Below, piece by piece: positions 1 to 8,210 of a stretch of 64,000 nucleotides of DNA. The notes under the pieces are model-generated. The model saw only the letters and a program-made list of their open reading frames with translations. It was not told the DNA's origin and did no database searches. The first letter of the stretch is position 1; each line of letters begins with the position of its first letter. The position numbers and the translations under genes were made by a program. Source of the DNA: Kitasatospora sp. NBC_01287 (GTDB lineage: Bacteria; Actinomycetota; Actinomycetes; Streptomycetales; Streptomycetaceae); assembly GCF_026340565.1 (NCBI RefSeq), contig NZ_JAPEPB010000001.1, positions 4,378,501 to 4,442,500 on the forward strand. Reading direction: 5' to 3'.

Positions 1-154
1 TGAAGAGCTGTCACTTGCAGCGCTCCGGCAGGCGGCCCAGCGTGGTGGTCTGAACGCCGTCCAGGGAACCGACGGGGTCTGGCGCTCGTCACGCAAGTCC
101 GTCGCGGCCTACAAGGCCGCCAAACATCAGCGCAGGTCCCGCGCCACGGCATGA
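1..154 (+). CDS. C-terminal end of a small, possibly helix-turn-helix protein (5' truncated)
   Basis: An open frame enters at the left edge (codons from base 2) and stops at 152-154. The visible 50 residues read EELSLAALRQAAQRGGLNAV, then a Gly/Trp turn, then RSSRKSVAAYKAAKHQRRSR. An alanine/arginine-rich helix, a turn and a basic second helix resemble the end of an excisionase/MerR-like winged helix of the kind that reads a target through 'W-x-T/S-R-x-x-V-x-x-Y'. The start and most of the protein lie outside the window. The stop overlaps an upstream ATG of the next frame. Function is inferred from pattern only. Confidence 0.5.
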   Translation, partial: EELSLAALRQAAQRGGLNAVQGTDGVWRSSRKSVAAYKAAKHQRRSRATA

Positions 155-201
155 CACCCGGCTCCGGAATGCAGGCAGGTGTCGTGCGGTTTGATTGGAC
201 C

Positions 202-2022
202 ATGGCTTCCCGTGCACGCGTACGCGCTCCCGAACTGGTCGGCGCCGGTGGTTGGCTCAACACCGGTGGCAAGGACCTGACCCTCGTCGATCTTCGGGGC
301 AAGATCGTCATCCTCGACTTCTGGACCTTCTGCTGTGTCAACTGCCTCCACGTCCTCGACGAACTGCGCGAGTTGGAGGAGAAGCACCGCGACACGGTGG
401 TGATCGTCGGGGTGCACTCGCCCAAGTTCGTGCACGAGGCCGACCACCGGGCCGTGGTGGACGCGGTGGCGCGGTACGAGGTGGAGCACCCGGTGCTCGA
501 CGATCCGGCGCTGGCCACCTGGAAGCAGTACGCGGTGCGGGCGTGGCCGACGCTGGTGGTGATCGACCCCGAGGGGTACGTGGTCGCGCAGCATGCCGGG
601 GAGGGGCACGCGCACGCGATCGAGCGGCTGGTCGAGGAGCTGGAGGCGGAGCACGCGGCGAAGGGGACGCTGCGGCGCGGCGACGGCCCGTACGTCGCGC
701 CCGAGGCGGTGGCGGGGGCGCTGAAGTTCCCCGGCAAGGCGGTGCGGCTGCCCGACGGCCACTTCCTGGTGGCCGACTCGGGGCACCACACGCTGGTCGA
801 ACTGGCCGAGGACGGCGAGACGGTGCTGCGGCGGATCGGCGACGGCACCCGCGGCCTGGTGGACGGGGCCGCGCCGCGGTTCAGCGAGCCGCAGGGGCTG
901 GCGCTGGTTCCGGCGGGGCTGGACCTGGGCTACGACGTGGTGGTGGCCGACACCGTCAACCACGCGCTGCGCGGGGTGCGGCTGGCGGACGGCACGGTGA
1001 CCACGCTGGCCGGCACCGGCAAGCAGTGGTGGCAGGGCTCGCCCACCGAGGGGCCGGCCGGTGAGGTGGACCTCTCCTCGCCGTGGGACGTCGCCTGGTT
1101 CGACGGCAAGGTGTGGATCGCCATGGCCGGGGTGCACCAGCTGTGGGCCTTCGACCCGGCGGCCGGCACCGTCGGGGTCGCGGCCGGCACCACCAACGAG
1201 GGCCTGGTGGACGGGCCGGTGGCCGAGGCCTGGTTCGCCCAGCCCTCGGGCCTGGCGGTCTCGGCGGACGGCGAGCGGCTCTGGGTCGCGGACAGCGAGA
1301 CCTCGGCGCTGCGCTGGGTCGACCGCGGGACCGGGGCCGTCCACACGGCCGTCGGCACCGGGCTCTTCGACTTCGGCCACCGGGACGGCGCGGCCGGGCA
1401 GGCGCTGCTGCAGCACCCGCTGGGCGTCACCGTGCTGCCGGACGGCTCGGTGGCGATCGCCGACACCTACAACCACGCGCTGCGCCGCTTCGACCCGGCG
1501 AGCGGCGAGGTCAGCACGCTGGCCACCGACCTGCGCGAGCCCTCGGGGGCGGTGCTGGTCGACGGGGACATCGTGGTGGTGGAGTCGGCCCGGCACCGGC
1601 TGACCCGGCTGCGGCTGCCCGAGGAGGCGGTGCGGGTGGAGTCGGTGGCGCACCGCACCCGGCGCGCCGCCACCGAGGTGGCCCCGGGCACGCTCCGGCT
1701 GGACGTGGTCTTCAGCGCCCCCAGCGGCCAGAAGCTGGACGAGCGCTACGGTCCCTCGACCCGGCTGCTGGTCAGCGCGACCCCGCCCGAGCTGCTGGTC
1801 TCCGGCGCGGGCGCGGACACCGCGCTCTCCCGCGAGCTGGTGCTCTCCACCGAGCTGACCGAGGGCGTGCTGCACGTCTCGGCGATGGCGGCGTCCTGCG
1901 ACGACGACCCGGCGATCGAGTACCCGGCCTGCCACGTGCACCAGCAGGACTGGGGCGTGCCGGTGAAGCTGGTGGCCGGCGGCGCGAGCCGGCTGCCGCT
2001 GGTGCTGGCCGGCCTGGAGTAA
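202..2022 (+). CDS. Thioredoxin-like / NHL-repeat protein (NHLRC2 type)
   Basis: The 606-residue product has an N-terminal thioredoxin-like fold with WTFCCVNC around residues 41-48, so the CxxC is C45-V-N-C48, close to the CCINC motif of NHLRC2. A long beta-propeller follows, with repeated 'LPDG..LVADSGHHTLVEL', 'VVADTVNHALRGV' and 'VAIADTYNHALRRF' blades typical of NHL repeats. A disulfide reductase or redox role is inferred from the family; the substrate is unknown. The frame stays open to an ATG at 151, but homologous proteins as I remember them begin MASRARVRAPELVG, so the ATG at 202 is preferred. Neither start has a strong ribosome site. No signal peptide is visible, so a cytoplasmic protein is likely. 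A strong hairpin follows the stop. Confidence 0.88.
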   Translation: MASRARVRAPELVGAGGWLNTGGKDLTLVDLRGKIVILDFWTFCCVNCLHVLDELRELEEKHRDTVVIVGVHSPKFVHEADHRAVVDAVARYEVEHPVLDDPALATWKQYAVRAWPTLVVIDPEGYVVAQHAGEGHAHAIERLVEELEAEHAAKGTLRRGDGPYVAPEAVAGALKFPGKAVRLPDGHFLVADSGHHTLVELAEDGETVLRRIGDGTRGLVDGAAPRFSEPQGLALVPAGLDLGYDVVVADTVNHALRGVRLADGTVTTLAGTGKQWWQGSPTEGPAGEVDLSSPWDVAWFDGKVWIAMAGVHQLWAFDPAAGTVGVAAGTTNEGLVDGPVAEAWFAQPSGLAVSADGERLWVADSETSALRWVDRGTGAVHTAVGTGLFDFGHRDGAAGQALLQHPLGVTVLPDGSVAIADTYNHALRRFDPASGEVSTLATDLREPSGAVLVDGDIVVVESARHRLTRLRLPEEAVRVESVAHRTRRAATEVAPGTLRLDVVFSAPSGQKLDERYGPSTRLLVSATPPELLVSGAGADTALSRELVLSTELTEGVLHVSAMAASCDDDPAIEYPACHVHQQDWGVPVKLVAGGASRLPLVLAGLE

Positions 2023-2035
2023 CCGGGCACCAGGA

Positions 2036-2062
2036 GGGGGCCGGGTCGGTGACCCGGCCCCC
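2036..2062. terminator. Rho-independent-type hairpin between convergent genes
   Basis: A 12-bp perfect GC stem (GGGGGCCGGGTC paired with its complement) closes a 3-base loop between the stops of the thioredoxin/NHL gene and the aminopeptidase gene. It can serve both strands. There is no U-tract, which is usual in this group. Confidence 0.75.
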
Positions 2063-2080
2063 CTCGGCGTTGACGGGGCG

Positions 2081-3388
2081 TCAGCCCTCCAGGAAGGCCT
2101 TGAGCGCCGAGGCCAGCAGGAACGGGTCGTCGGCGCCGCACAGCTCGCGCGCCGAGTGCATGGAGAGCGCGGCGATCCCGCAGTCCACCGTGGTGATGCC
2201 GAGCCGGGCCGCGGTGATCGGGCCGATGGTGGTCCCGCAGGGCATCGCGTTGTTGGAGACGAAGGTCTGCCACGGCACCCCGGCCCGCTCGCAGGCCTGG
2301 GCGAAGACCGCCCGGCCCACGCCGTCGGTGGCATAGCGGTTGTTGACGTTGACCTTGAGGATCGGGCCGCCGTTGGGCACCGGCTGGTGCCCCGGCTCGT
2401 GCCGCTCGCTGTAGTTGGGGTGGACGGCGTGCCCCATGTCCGAGGAGAGGCAGACGGTGCCGGCCAGGGCCCTGGCCCGGTCCTCGGCGGTGCCGCCGCG
2501 CGCGTAGACGCTGCGGTCCAGCACGTTGCCGAGCAGCGGGCCCTGCGCGCCGGTGTCCGACTCGCTGCCGGTCTCCTCGTGGTCGAAGGCGGCCAGCACC
2601 GGGATGTACGGCAGTTGGTCGGCACCCGCCCCGGTGGCCACCGCGGCCAGCGCCGCGGTCGCCGCGTGCACCGAGAGCAGGTTGTCCAGCCGCGGCGCGG
2701 CCAGCAGCTCGCGGTCCCGGCCGAGGTAGGAGGGCGGCTGGACGTCATGGGTCATCAGATCCCAGCCCACCACCTCACTCGCGTCCACCTGGGCGCGCTC
2801 GGCGACGTAGGCGATCAGGCCACCCTCGTCCACCTGGCCGAGCCCCCAGACGGGGGTCAGGTGCCGCTGCTTGTCCAGCTTCAGCCCGTCGTTGACCTGC
2901 CGGTCGAGGTGGATCGCCAACTGCGGCACCCGCAGCAGCGGTTCGTCCAGCTGCACCAGGCGGGTCGTCCCGTCGCGCAGCACCAGCCGGCCGGAGAGCC
3001 CCAGATCCCGGTCGAGCCAGGTGTTGAGCGGCACCCCGCCGTAGATCTCCACGGCCACCTGGCGCCAGCCGGCACTGCCCGTGTCCGGCAGCGGCTTGAC
3101 CCGCAGGTTGGGCGAGTCGGTGTGGGTGCCGACCACCCGGTAGGGCGTGGCCGGTCCGGCTCCCTCGGGGACGAACCAGGCGATCAGCGCGCCGCCCCTG
3201 ATGACGTATCGCCCGCCGGCCGTGCCCTCCCACGCCTCGGTCTCGGCGACCTGCTTGAAGCCCGCCTTCTCCAGGCGCTCCGCCGCACCGGCCACCGCGT
3301 GGAACGGCGACGGGGCGGCGGCCAGATACGCGATCAGGTCGTCGGTGTGGGTCCGGTCGAAGTAGACCGGTCGGTCGGCGGTCGACAT
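2081..3388 (-). CDS. M18 family metallo-aminopeptidase
   Basis: The 435-residue product matches M18 (aspartyl aminopeptidase-like) zinc exopeptidases, which remove N-terminal residues from peptides in the cytoplasm. Visible metal and catalytic signatures are VGTHTDSPNLRVK near residue 85, FDHEETGSESDTGA in the middle, and the C-terminal DCGIAALSMHSARELC carrying the last His ligand. The length is normal for bacterial members. The ATG at 3388 is chosen because AGGAG lies six bases upstream; the frame remains open further 5' but without a ribosome site or conserved sequence. The gene is monocistronic and convergent with the thioredoxin/NHL gene. Confidence 0.92.
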   Translation of the reverse strand: MSTADRPVYFDRTHTDDLIAYLAAAPSPFHAVAGAAERLEKAGFKQVAETEAWEGTAGGRYVIRGGALIAWFVPEGAGPATPYRVVGTHTDSPNLRVKPLPDTGSAGWRQVAVEIYGGVPLNTWLDRDLGLSGRLVLRDGTTRLVQLDEPLLRVPQLAIHLDRQVNDGLKLDKQRHLTPVWGLGQVDEGGLIAYVAERAQVDASEVVGWDLMTHDVQPPSYLGRDRELLAAPRLDNLLSVHAATAALAAVATGAGADQLPYIPVLAAFDHEETGSESDTGAQGPLLGNVLDRSVYARGGTAEDRARALAGTVCLSSDMGHAVHPNYSERHEPGHQPVPNGGPILKVNVNNRYATDGVGRAVFAQACERAGVPWQTFVSNNAMPCGTTIGPITAARLGITTVDCGIAALSMHSARELCGADDPFLLASALKAFLEG

Positions 3389-3536
3389 GCTGCTCCTGAG
3401 TCGAGGGAATGCGGAGAGCCGGTGGGGAGGGGCCTCCCACCCGAGCATATGCCCGTACACCGACAGAACGGTCAAGAGTTGGTATTGGTCCGGGCCCGGG
3501 CCAGGAGCACCGGCGGCCGTCCCGCCGTCCACGCAA

Positions 3537-3578
3537 AGCACCGTGGGGCCCGCGCGGTTGCGCGGGCCCCACGGTGCT
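3537..3578. terminator. Long perfect hairpin terminator
   Basis: A 19-bp perfect inverted repeat (AGCACCGTGGGGCCCGCGC and complement) surrounds a GGTT loop, just downstream of the acyl-CoA dehydrogenase stop on the minus strand and upstream of the aminopeptidase promoter. Confidence 0.85.
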
Positions 3579-3613
3579 GAGGGTTGGTCAGGCGGTTTGC
3601 GGGAGCGGACGGA

Positions 3614-5443
3614 TCAGAAGGCGTCCTCGGCCAGCTCCATGACGTCCAGGTCGATGCCCTCGGCGATCAGGCGCTGGGCGCTGACCGTCGGCAGGATGTT
3701 GCGCGCGAAGAACTGGGCGCCGGCGACCTTGCCCTGGTAGAAGGAGAGCTCCTTGCCGGTGGCGCCGGCCTCGATCTTGGCCAACGCGACGGCGGCCTGG
3801 CGCAGCAGCAGCCAGCCGACCACCACGTCACCGGAGACCAGCAGCAGGCGGGTGGTGTTGAGGCCCACCTTGTGCATGTTCTTCACATCCTGCTCGACCG
3901 CCGAGAGGTCGGCGAGCAGCTTGCCCACGATCGCCTCCAGGTCGCCGGCGGCCTTGCCGAGCAGCTCGCGCTCGGCGGCCAGGGCGTCGCCGCCCTCACC
4001 GGCGCCGAGGAACTTCTGGATCTGCTCGGAGACGGCGGTGAGCGCCTGGCCGCCGTCCTTGACGATCTTGCGGAAGAAGAAGTCCAGGCCCTGGATCGCG
4101 GTGGTGCCCTCGTAGAGGGTGTCGATCTTGGCGTCCCGGATGTACTGCTCGATCGGGTACTCCTGCAGGAAGCCGGAGCCACCGAAGGTCTGCAGCGACT
4201 GGGCGAGCTGCTCGTAAGACTTCTCCGAGCCGTAGCCCTTGACGATCGGCAGCAGCAGGTCGTTCAGGCGCTCGGCGGCCTCGTCCTTCTCGCCGCGCAG
4301 GCGGGCGGCGAGCATGTCGTCCTGGACCGAGGCGGTGTAGAGCACCAGCGCGCGCATGCCCTCGGCGTAGGCCTTCTGGGTCAGCAGCGAGCGGCGGACG
4401 TCCGGGTGGTGCGTGATGGTGACGCGCGGGGCGTTCTTGTCCAGGAAGTTGGCGATGTCGGCGCCCTGCACGCGCTCCTTGGCGTACTCCAGCGCGTTCA
4501 GGTAGCCGGTGGAGAGGGTGGCGATGGCCTTCGTGCCGACCATCATCCGGGCGAACTCGATGATCTTGAACATCTGGCGGATGCCGTCGACGGTCTCGCC
4601 GACCAGCCAGCCCTTGGCCGGGTGCTTGGCGCCGAAGGTCATCTCGCAGGTGTTCGAGGCCTTCAGGCCCATCTTGTGCTCGACGTTGGTGGCGTAGGCG
4701 CCGTTGCGCTCGCCCAGCTCGCCGGTCTCCCAGTCGAAGTCGAACTTGGGGACGATGTAGAGGCCCAGGCCCTTGGTGCCGGGCTTGCCGCCCTCGGGGC
4801 GGGCCAGCACCAGGTGGATGATGTTCTCGGACATGTCGTGCTCGCCCGAGGTGATGAAGCGCTTCACACCCTCGATGTGCCAGGAGCCGTCCTCCTGCTT
4901 GATCGCCTTGGTGCGCCCGGCGCCCACGTCGGAGCCCGCGTCCGGCTCGGTCAGCACCATGGTGGCGCCCCAGAGCCGCTCGGTCATCAGCTTGGCGATC
5001 TTGGCCTGCTCCTCGGTGCCCTCGTCGAAGACGACGCCGGCGAAGGCCGGACCGGAGGAGTACATCCAGATGGCGGGGTTGGAGCCGAGGATCTGCTCGG
5101 CGTAGGCCCAGATCAGCGAGGACGGGGTGACCTGGCCGCCGATCTCGGCCGGGATGCCCAGCCGCCACCACTCCGCGTCCATGTACGCGTCGTAGCTCTT
5201 CTTGAAGGTGGCCGGGACCGGCGCGGTGTTGGTCTCCGGGTCGAAGACCGGCGGGTTGCGGTCGGCGTCGACGAAGGAGGCGGCCAGCTCGTTCTCGGCC
5301 AGGCGCGAGATCTCGCTCAGGATGCTCTTCGCGGTGTCGACGTCCATGTCGGCGAACGGACCGGTGCCGTACACCTGGTCGCGGCCGAGCACCTCGAAGA
5401 GGTTGAACTCCACGTCCCGCAGGTTGGACTTGTAGTGACCCAT
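3614..5443 (-). CDS. Acyl-CoA dehydrogenase, FadE5-like long form
   Basis: The 609-residue product is the extended acyl-CoA dehydrogenase type (about 610 residues), the size and layout of mycobacterial FadE5, a broad-range first enzyme of fatty-acid beta-oxidation using FAD. An N-terminal extension MGHYKSNLRDVEFNLFEVLG precedes the alpha domain. The FAD/substrate segment MVLTEPDAGSDVG and the loop LYEGTTAIQGLDFFFRKIV, which carries the conserved catalytic glutamate, are present. A 160-residue C-terminal helical domain follows, as in FadE5. The ATG has GGAG eight bases upstream. A large inverted repeat sits in the promoter region at 5499-5537, suggesting control by a fatty-acid regulator. Confidence 0.93.
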   Translation of the reverse strand: MGHYKSNLRDVEFNLFEVLGRDQVYGTGPFADMDVDTAKSILSEISRLAENELAASFVDADRNPPVFDPETNTAPVPATFKKSYDAYMDAEWWRLGIPAEIGGQVTPSSLIWAYAEQILGSNPAIWMYSSGPAFAGVVFDEGTEEQAKIAKLMTERLWGATMVLTEPDAGSDVGAGRTKAIKQEDGSWHIEGVKRFITSGEHDMSENIIHLVLARPEGGKPGTKGLGLYIVPKFDFDWETGELGERNGAYATNVEHKMGLKASNTCEMTFGAKHPAKGWLVGETVDGIRQMFKIIEFARMMVGTKAIATLSTGYLNALEYAKERVQGADIANFLDKNAPRVTITHHPDVRRSLLTQKAYAEGMRALVLYTASVQDDMLAARLRGEKDEAAERLNDLLLPIVKGYGSEKSYEQLAQSLQTFGGSGFLQEYPIEQYIRDAKIDTLYEGTTAIQGLDFFFRKIVKDGGQALTAVSEQIQKFLGAGEGGDALAAERELLGKAAGDLEAIVGKLLADLSAVEQDVKNMHKVGLNTTRLLLVSGDVVVGWLLLRQAAVALAKIEAGATGKELSFYQGKVAGAQFFARNILPTVSAQRLIAEGIDLDVMELAEDAF

Positions 5444-5498
5444 GACCGTTTCTCCGGTTCGTCGCTTCCGGGTGCGCCGTATGATGCGTGGACGCCCC

Positions 5499-5537
5499 TT
5501 ACCCGCCAGTAGACATCATGATGCTACCGGTTAGTAA
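5499..5537. promoter_or_regulatory. Candidate operator upstream of the FadE5-like gene
   Basis: Two 14-base arms, TTACCCGCCAGTAG and CTACCGGTTAGTAA, are inverted repeats of each other with 10 of 14 matches (outer TTAC, inner CC and GTAG conserved). They flank CATCATGATG, itself a perfect palindrome. The element lies 56-94 bases upstream of the start at 5443. The form suggests a dimeric or double-dimeric TetR/FadR-like repressor; the regulator is not identified. Confidence 0.5.
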
Positions 5538-5682
5538 CTTCTTCAAGTCTTTCCCTGTGAAACCGACGTGAACGTAGTCACGTCGTGCCGCCGCGACCGT
5601 CAGGTCCCCACAGGGCCATCCCACCCCACCTTGTCCGGTTCGGCCGCCCCGCGAGGCACCCCTGGTTCGCTAGCCTGTCCGT

Positions 5683-6216
5683 GTGTACGGCTATGAGCAG
5701 AGCGCGAACAGCGGCTACCCGGGCGACCCCTACCAGCAGGCGGGGCAGCCCGGCATGGGCGGCATGTACGGGCAGCAGGGCTACGGCGCACCGGCCGGCG
5801 GCGGCGCCGGCTACGGCGAGCAGCAGGCCGCCGGCCAGTCGCTCTACCCCGAGCCCTCGCCCCCCTCGCTCGCCGACGCCGTGCGCGCCTTCACCACGGG
5901 CTCGATGCCGGTGGAGGACTTCCAGGCGATCTTCATCACCTCCAAGGTGCACTGCCCGCGCGGTGAGCGCCCCGGCTTCCTGGCGCTGCACAACACGCCG
6001 ACCCCGGTGATCCCGATGTTCAGCTCGCTCAAGGAGCTGCGCCGGTACGCGGGCAAGGAGTCCAAGTACTTCAGCGTCTCCGGCGCCGAGGTGCTGGACC
6101 TGCTGCCGACCGGCTACGGCTTCGCCCTGGACATGGAGGGCGAGCACCGGATGGTCTTCGACGCCAAGGCGGTCGAGCAGATGGTGGACTTCACCATGCG
6201 CCGGATGTACGGCTGA
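5683..6216 (+). CDS. SseB family protein
   Basis: The 177-residue product has a Gly/Tyr/Gln-rich N-terminal 55 residues of low complexity and a C-terminal SseB-type domain (LADAVRAFTTGSMPVEDFQAIF ... VIPMFSSLKELRRYAG ... LPTGYGFALD), a small cytoplasmic fold common in actinomycetes with no settled role. The GTG start has no Shine-Dalgarno sequence, but TAGCCT at 5671-5676 ends six bases upstream, so the message is probably leaderless. Confidence 0.8.
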   Translation: MYGYEQSANSGYPGDPYQQAGQPGMGGMYGQQGYGAPAGGGAGYGEQQAAGQSLYPEPSPPSLADAVRAFTTGSMPVEDFQAIFITSKVHCPRGERPGFLALHNTPTPVIPMFSSLKELRRYAGKESKYFSVSGAEVLDLLPTGYGFALDMEGEHRMVFDAKAVEQMVDFTMRRMYG

Positions 6217-6295
6217 GCCCCACCCCGCCAGCCGCGGGACCGGCGTCCGCCACCACCCCCTTCTCCCCCCTCCGGAGCCGAGCTCCGACATCATG

Positions 6296-6332
6296 GTTGA
6301 ACTTTCAACTTGCTTCTTGTTGAGCATTGAAC
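6296..6332. promoter_or_regulatory. Paired GTTGAA palindromes upstream of the pirin gene
   Basis: GTTGAACTTTCAAC at 6296-6309 is a perfect 14-bp palindrome. A related element, GTTGAGCATTGAAC, follows at 6319-6332. Both lie 45-80 bases upstream of the pirin start in an AT-rich stretch that is unusual for this genome. They look like two binding sites for one regulator; which one is unknown. Confidence 0.5.
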
Positions 6333-6375
6333 TAATCTCTGGGTTGTAGGCCAAGCACCCCAGAAGGAGGCCGAC

Positions 6376-7326
6376 ATGCCCGCCGTGACTGTCGAGAACC
6401 CGCTCGTCCTGCCGCGCCTCGCGGCCCCCGCCGAAGGCTCCCGGCCGCGTCCGGTGCTGGCCGTCTCGACCGCGCTCAGCGGCTTCGAGGGCGAGGGCTT
6501 CCCGGTCCGCCGCGCCTTCGCGAAGATCAACCAGAAGTACCTGGACCCGTTCATCATGATGGACCAGATGGGCGAGGTGGACTACGCGGCCGGGGAGCCG
6601 AAGGGGACCCCTTGGCACCCGCACCGCGGCTTCGAGACGGTGACCTACATCATCGACGGCACCTTCGTGCACCAGGACTCGCACGGCGGCGGCGGCGTGA
6701 TCACCGACGGCGACACCCAGTGGATGACGGCCGGCTCCGGCCTGCTGCACATCGAGACCCCGCCGGAGTCGCTGGTCATGTCCGGCGGCCTCTTCCACGG
6801 GCTCCAGCTCTGGGTGAACCTGCCCGCCGCGGACAAGATGATCGCGCCGAAGTACCAGGACATCCGCGGCGGCAGCGTGAAGCTGCTCGCCTCGGCGGAC
6901 GGCGGCGCGCTCCTGCGGCTCATCGCCGGTGACCTCGCGGGCCACCAGGGCCCCGGCGCCACGCACACGCCCATCACGATGATCCACGTCTCCGTGAACC
7001 CCGGCGCCGAGGTCACGCTGCCCTGGCGGGCCGACTTCAACGGCCTGGCGTACGGGCTGGCCGGCAGCGGCTCCGCGGGCGAGGAGCGGCGCCCGTTCCA
7101 CCTGGGCCAGGCCGTCGTCTTCGGCGAGGGCGACTCCCTCACCATCCGGGCCGACGACACCCAGGACTCGCGCAGCGACACCTTCGAGGTGGTCCTGCTC
7201 GGCGGCCTGCCGATCCGCGAGCCGGTCGCGCACTACGGCCCGTTCGTGATGAACAGCCACCGCGAGCTGCAGCAGGCGATGGAGGACTTCCAGGCCGGCC
7301 GCCTGGGGACCATCCCGGCTGCCTGA
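6376..7326 (+). CDS. Pirin family protein
   Basis: The 316-residue product has the two-cupin layout of pirins. The N-terminal cupin carries the metal-site motif PWHPHRGFETVTYIIDG (about residues 79-95), with HQDSHGG and the GSGLLHIETPPE block after it. The C-terminal cupin contains VNPGAEVTLP and ends with a conserved QQAMEDFQAGRLG helix. Bacterial pirins are iron-binding proteins reported as quercetinases or redox-linked regulators of central metabolism; which applies here cannot be seen. The ATG is preceded by AGGAGG at ideal spacing. The gene is transcribed alone and ends at a strong hairpin shared with the next, convergent gene. Confidence 0.92.
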   Translation: MPAVTVENPLVLPRLAAPAEGSRPRPVLAVSTALSGFEGEGFPVRRAFAKINQKYLDPFIMMDQMGEVDYAAGEPKGTPWHPHRGFETVTYIIDGTFVHQDSHGGGGVITDGDTQWMTAGSGLLHIETPPESLVMSGGLFHGLQLWVNLPAADKMIAPKYQDIRGGSVKLLASADGGALLRLIAGDLAGHQGPGATHTPITMIHVSVNPGAEVTLPWRADFNGLAYGLAGSGSAGEERRPFHLGQAVVFGEGDSLTIRADDTQDSRSDTFEVVLLGGLPIREPVAHYGPFVMNSHRELQQAMEDFQAGRLGTIPAA

Positions 7327-7364
7327 GCGCCGGACGGCCGGAGGCACTGGAGCAGTGGCGCGCT

Positions 7365-7397
7365 GGAGGCACTGGAGACCCGGTCTCCGGTGCCTCC
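7365..7397. terminator. Bidirectional hairpin between convergent genes
   Basis: GGAGGCACTGGAGACC pairs with GGTCTCCGGTGCCTCC (15 of 16, the exception a G-T wobble) around a one-base centre, lying between the stops of the pirin and TPR genes. Confidence 0.8.
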
Positions 7398-7425
7398 GGC
7401 CGTGCCGCCGGTTCGCGCGGCCGCC

Positions 7426-8076
7426 TCAGCGCAGGTCCAGCTCGTCCCGGGCGCCCGCCACCCAGCGCAGCACGCCGTGCGAGGCGGTGCGCTCGGCCAG
7501 CTCCTCCGCCTCGGCCAGTAGGGCCGCCGCGTCGGCCCGCCGGTCCTGCTGGGCGGCGAGATAGGCCAGACCGATCAGGTTGGCGGCGACACCGGGCAGG
7601 AAGCCCAGCTCCCGGCGCAGCCGGGTCGACTCCTCGAAGAAGGAGCGGGCCGCGTCGAGGCGGTCGGCCATGTGCTCGGCGAAACCGAGGTGGCGCAGGG
7701 CGTAGGACGTCGTCAGCGTGTCGCCGGCCTTGGTGGCGAGGTCGAGCGCGCGCTCGAAGGCGGGCAGGGCACGCTCGTTGTCGTCGCGGACCACCTGGTG
7801 GTAGGTGCCGACCCAGAAGAGCGCCTCGCCCTCACCCCGCTCATCGCCCAGCCGCCCGTACAGCTCGGCCGCGCGCTCGAAGAGCTCCAACTCGGCCGGG
7901 TCGGCGGCGCGATCCGCCAGGAAGCGGGCGTGGACCAGGCGTCCGCGGGCGAGGGCGAGGTCCGCCTCGACCGCGTCGAGGCCCAGTTCGGCCGGCGCGA
8001 TGGCGTCGTGGTCACCACCGAAGACCGCCTGCTCGTAGCGGAGTTCGGCGTCCTTGATCCGTGCGTCCGTCGTCAT
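7426..8076 (-). CDS. Tetratricopeptide-repeat protein
   Basis: The 216-residue product is almost wholly helical and contains several TPR units (AELYGRLGDERGEGEALFWVG, ALDLATKAGDTLTTSYALRHLG, ESTRLRRELGFLPGVAANLIG), so it probably acts as a protein-binding scaffold; the partner is unknown. The ATG at 8076 is chosen over an upstream open frame because TATGAT (plus-strand 8083-8088) ends six bases before it, which fits a leaderless mRNA. There is no signal peptide. It is convergent with the pirin gene and divergent from the luciferase-like gene. Confidence 0.8.
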   Translation of the reverse strand: MTTDARIKDAELRYEQAVFGGDHDAIAPAELGLDAVEADLALARGRLVHARFLADRAADPAELELFERAAELYGRLGDERGEGEALFWVGTYHQVVRDDNERALPAFERALDLATKAGDTLTTSYALRHLGFAEHMADRLDAARSFFEESTRLRRELGFLPGVAANLIGLAYLAAQQDRRADAAALLAEAEELAERTASHGVLRWVAGARDELDLR

Positions 8077-8210
8077 GTGATGATCATATCGAGCCTGGCC
8101 AACGGATTGTGATGATCGGTCAGTGCGGTGCTCGGGCATGTCCCCGGCCCGGGCGCGGTAGCGTCGACCCCGCTGACGACCACCACTCCGCCCCCGTTGG
8201 GAGTACCTGG

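Noticed and set aside
127..2748. 873-codon minus-strand frame opposite the thioredoxin/NHL gene
   Set aside because: Low-complexity antisense translation with no conserved motif, overlapping two well-supported genes.
3584..5512. Plus-strand frame of 642 codons opposite the FadE5-like gene
   Set aside because: Leu/Val/Gly/Asp-biased antisense shadow of a highly expressed-type gene; no start signal or homology pattern.
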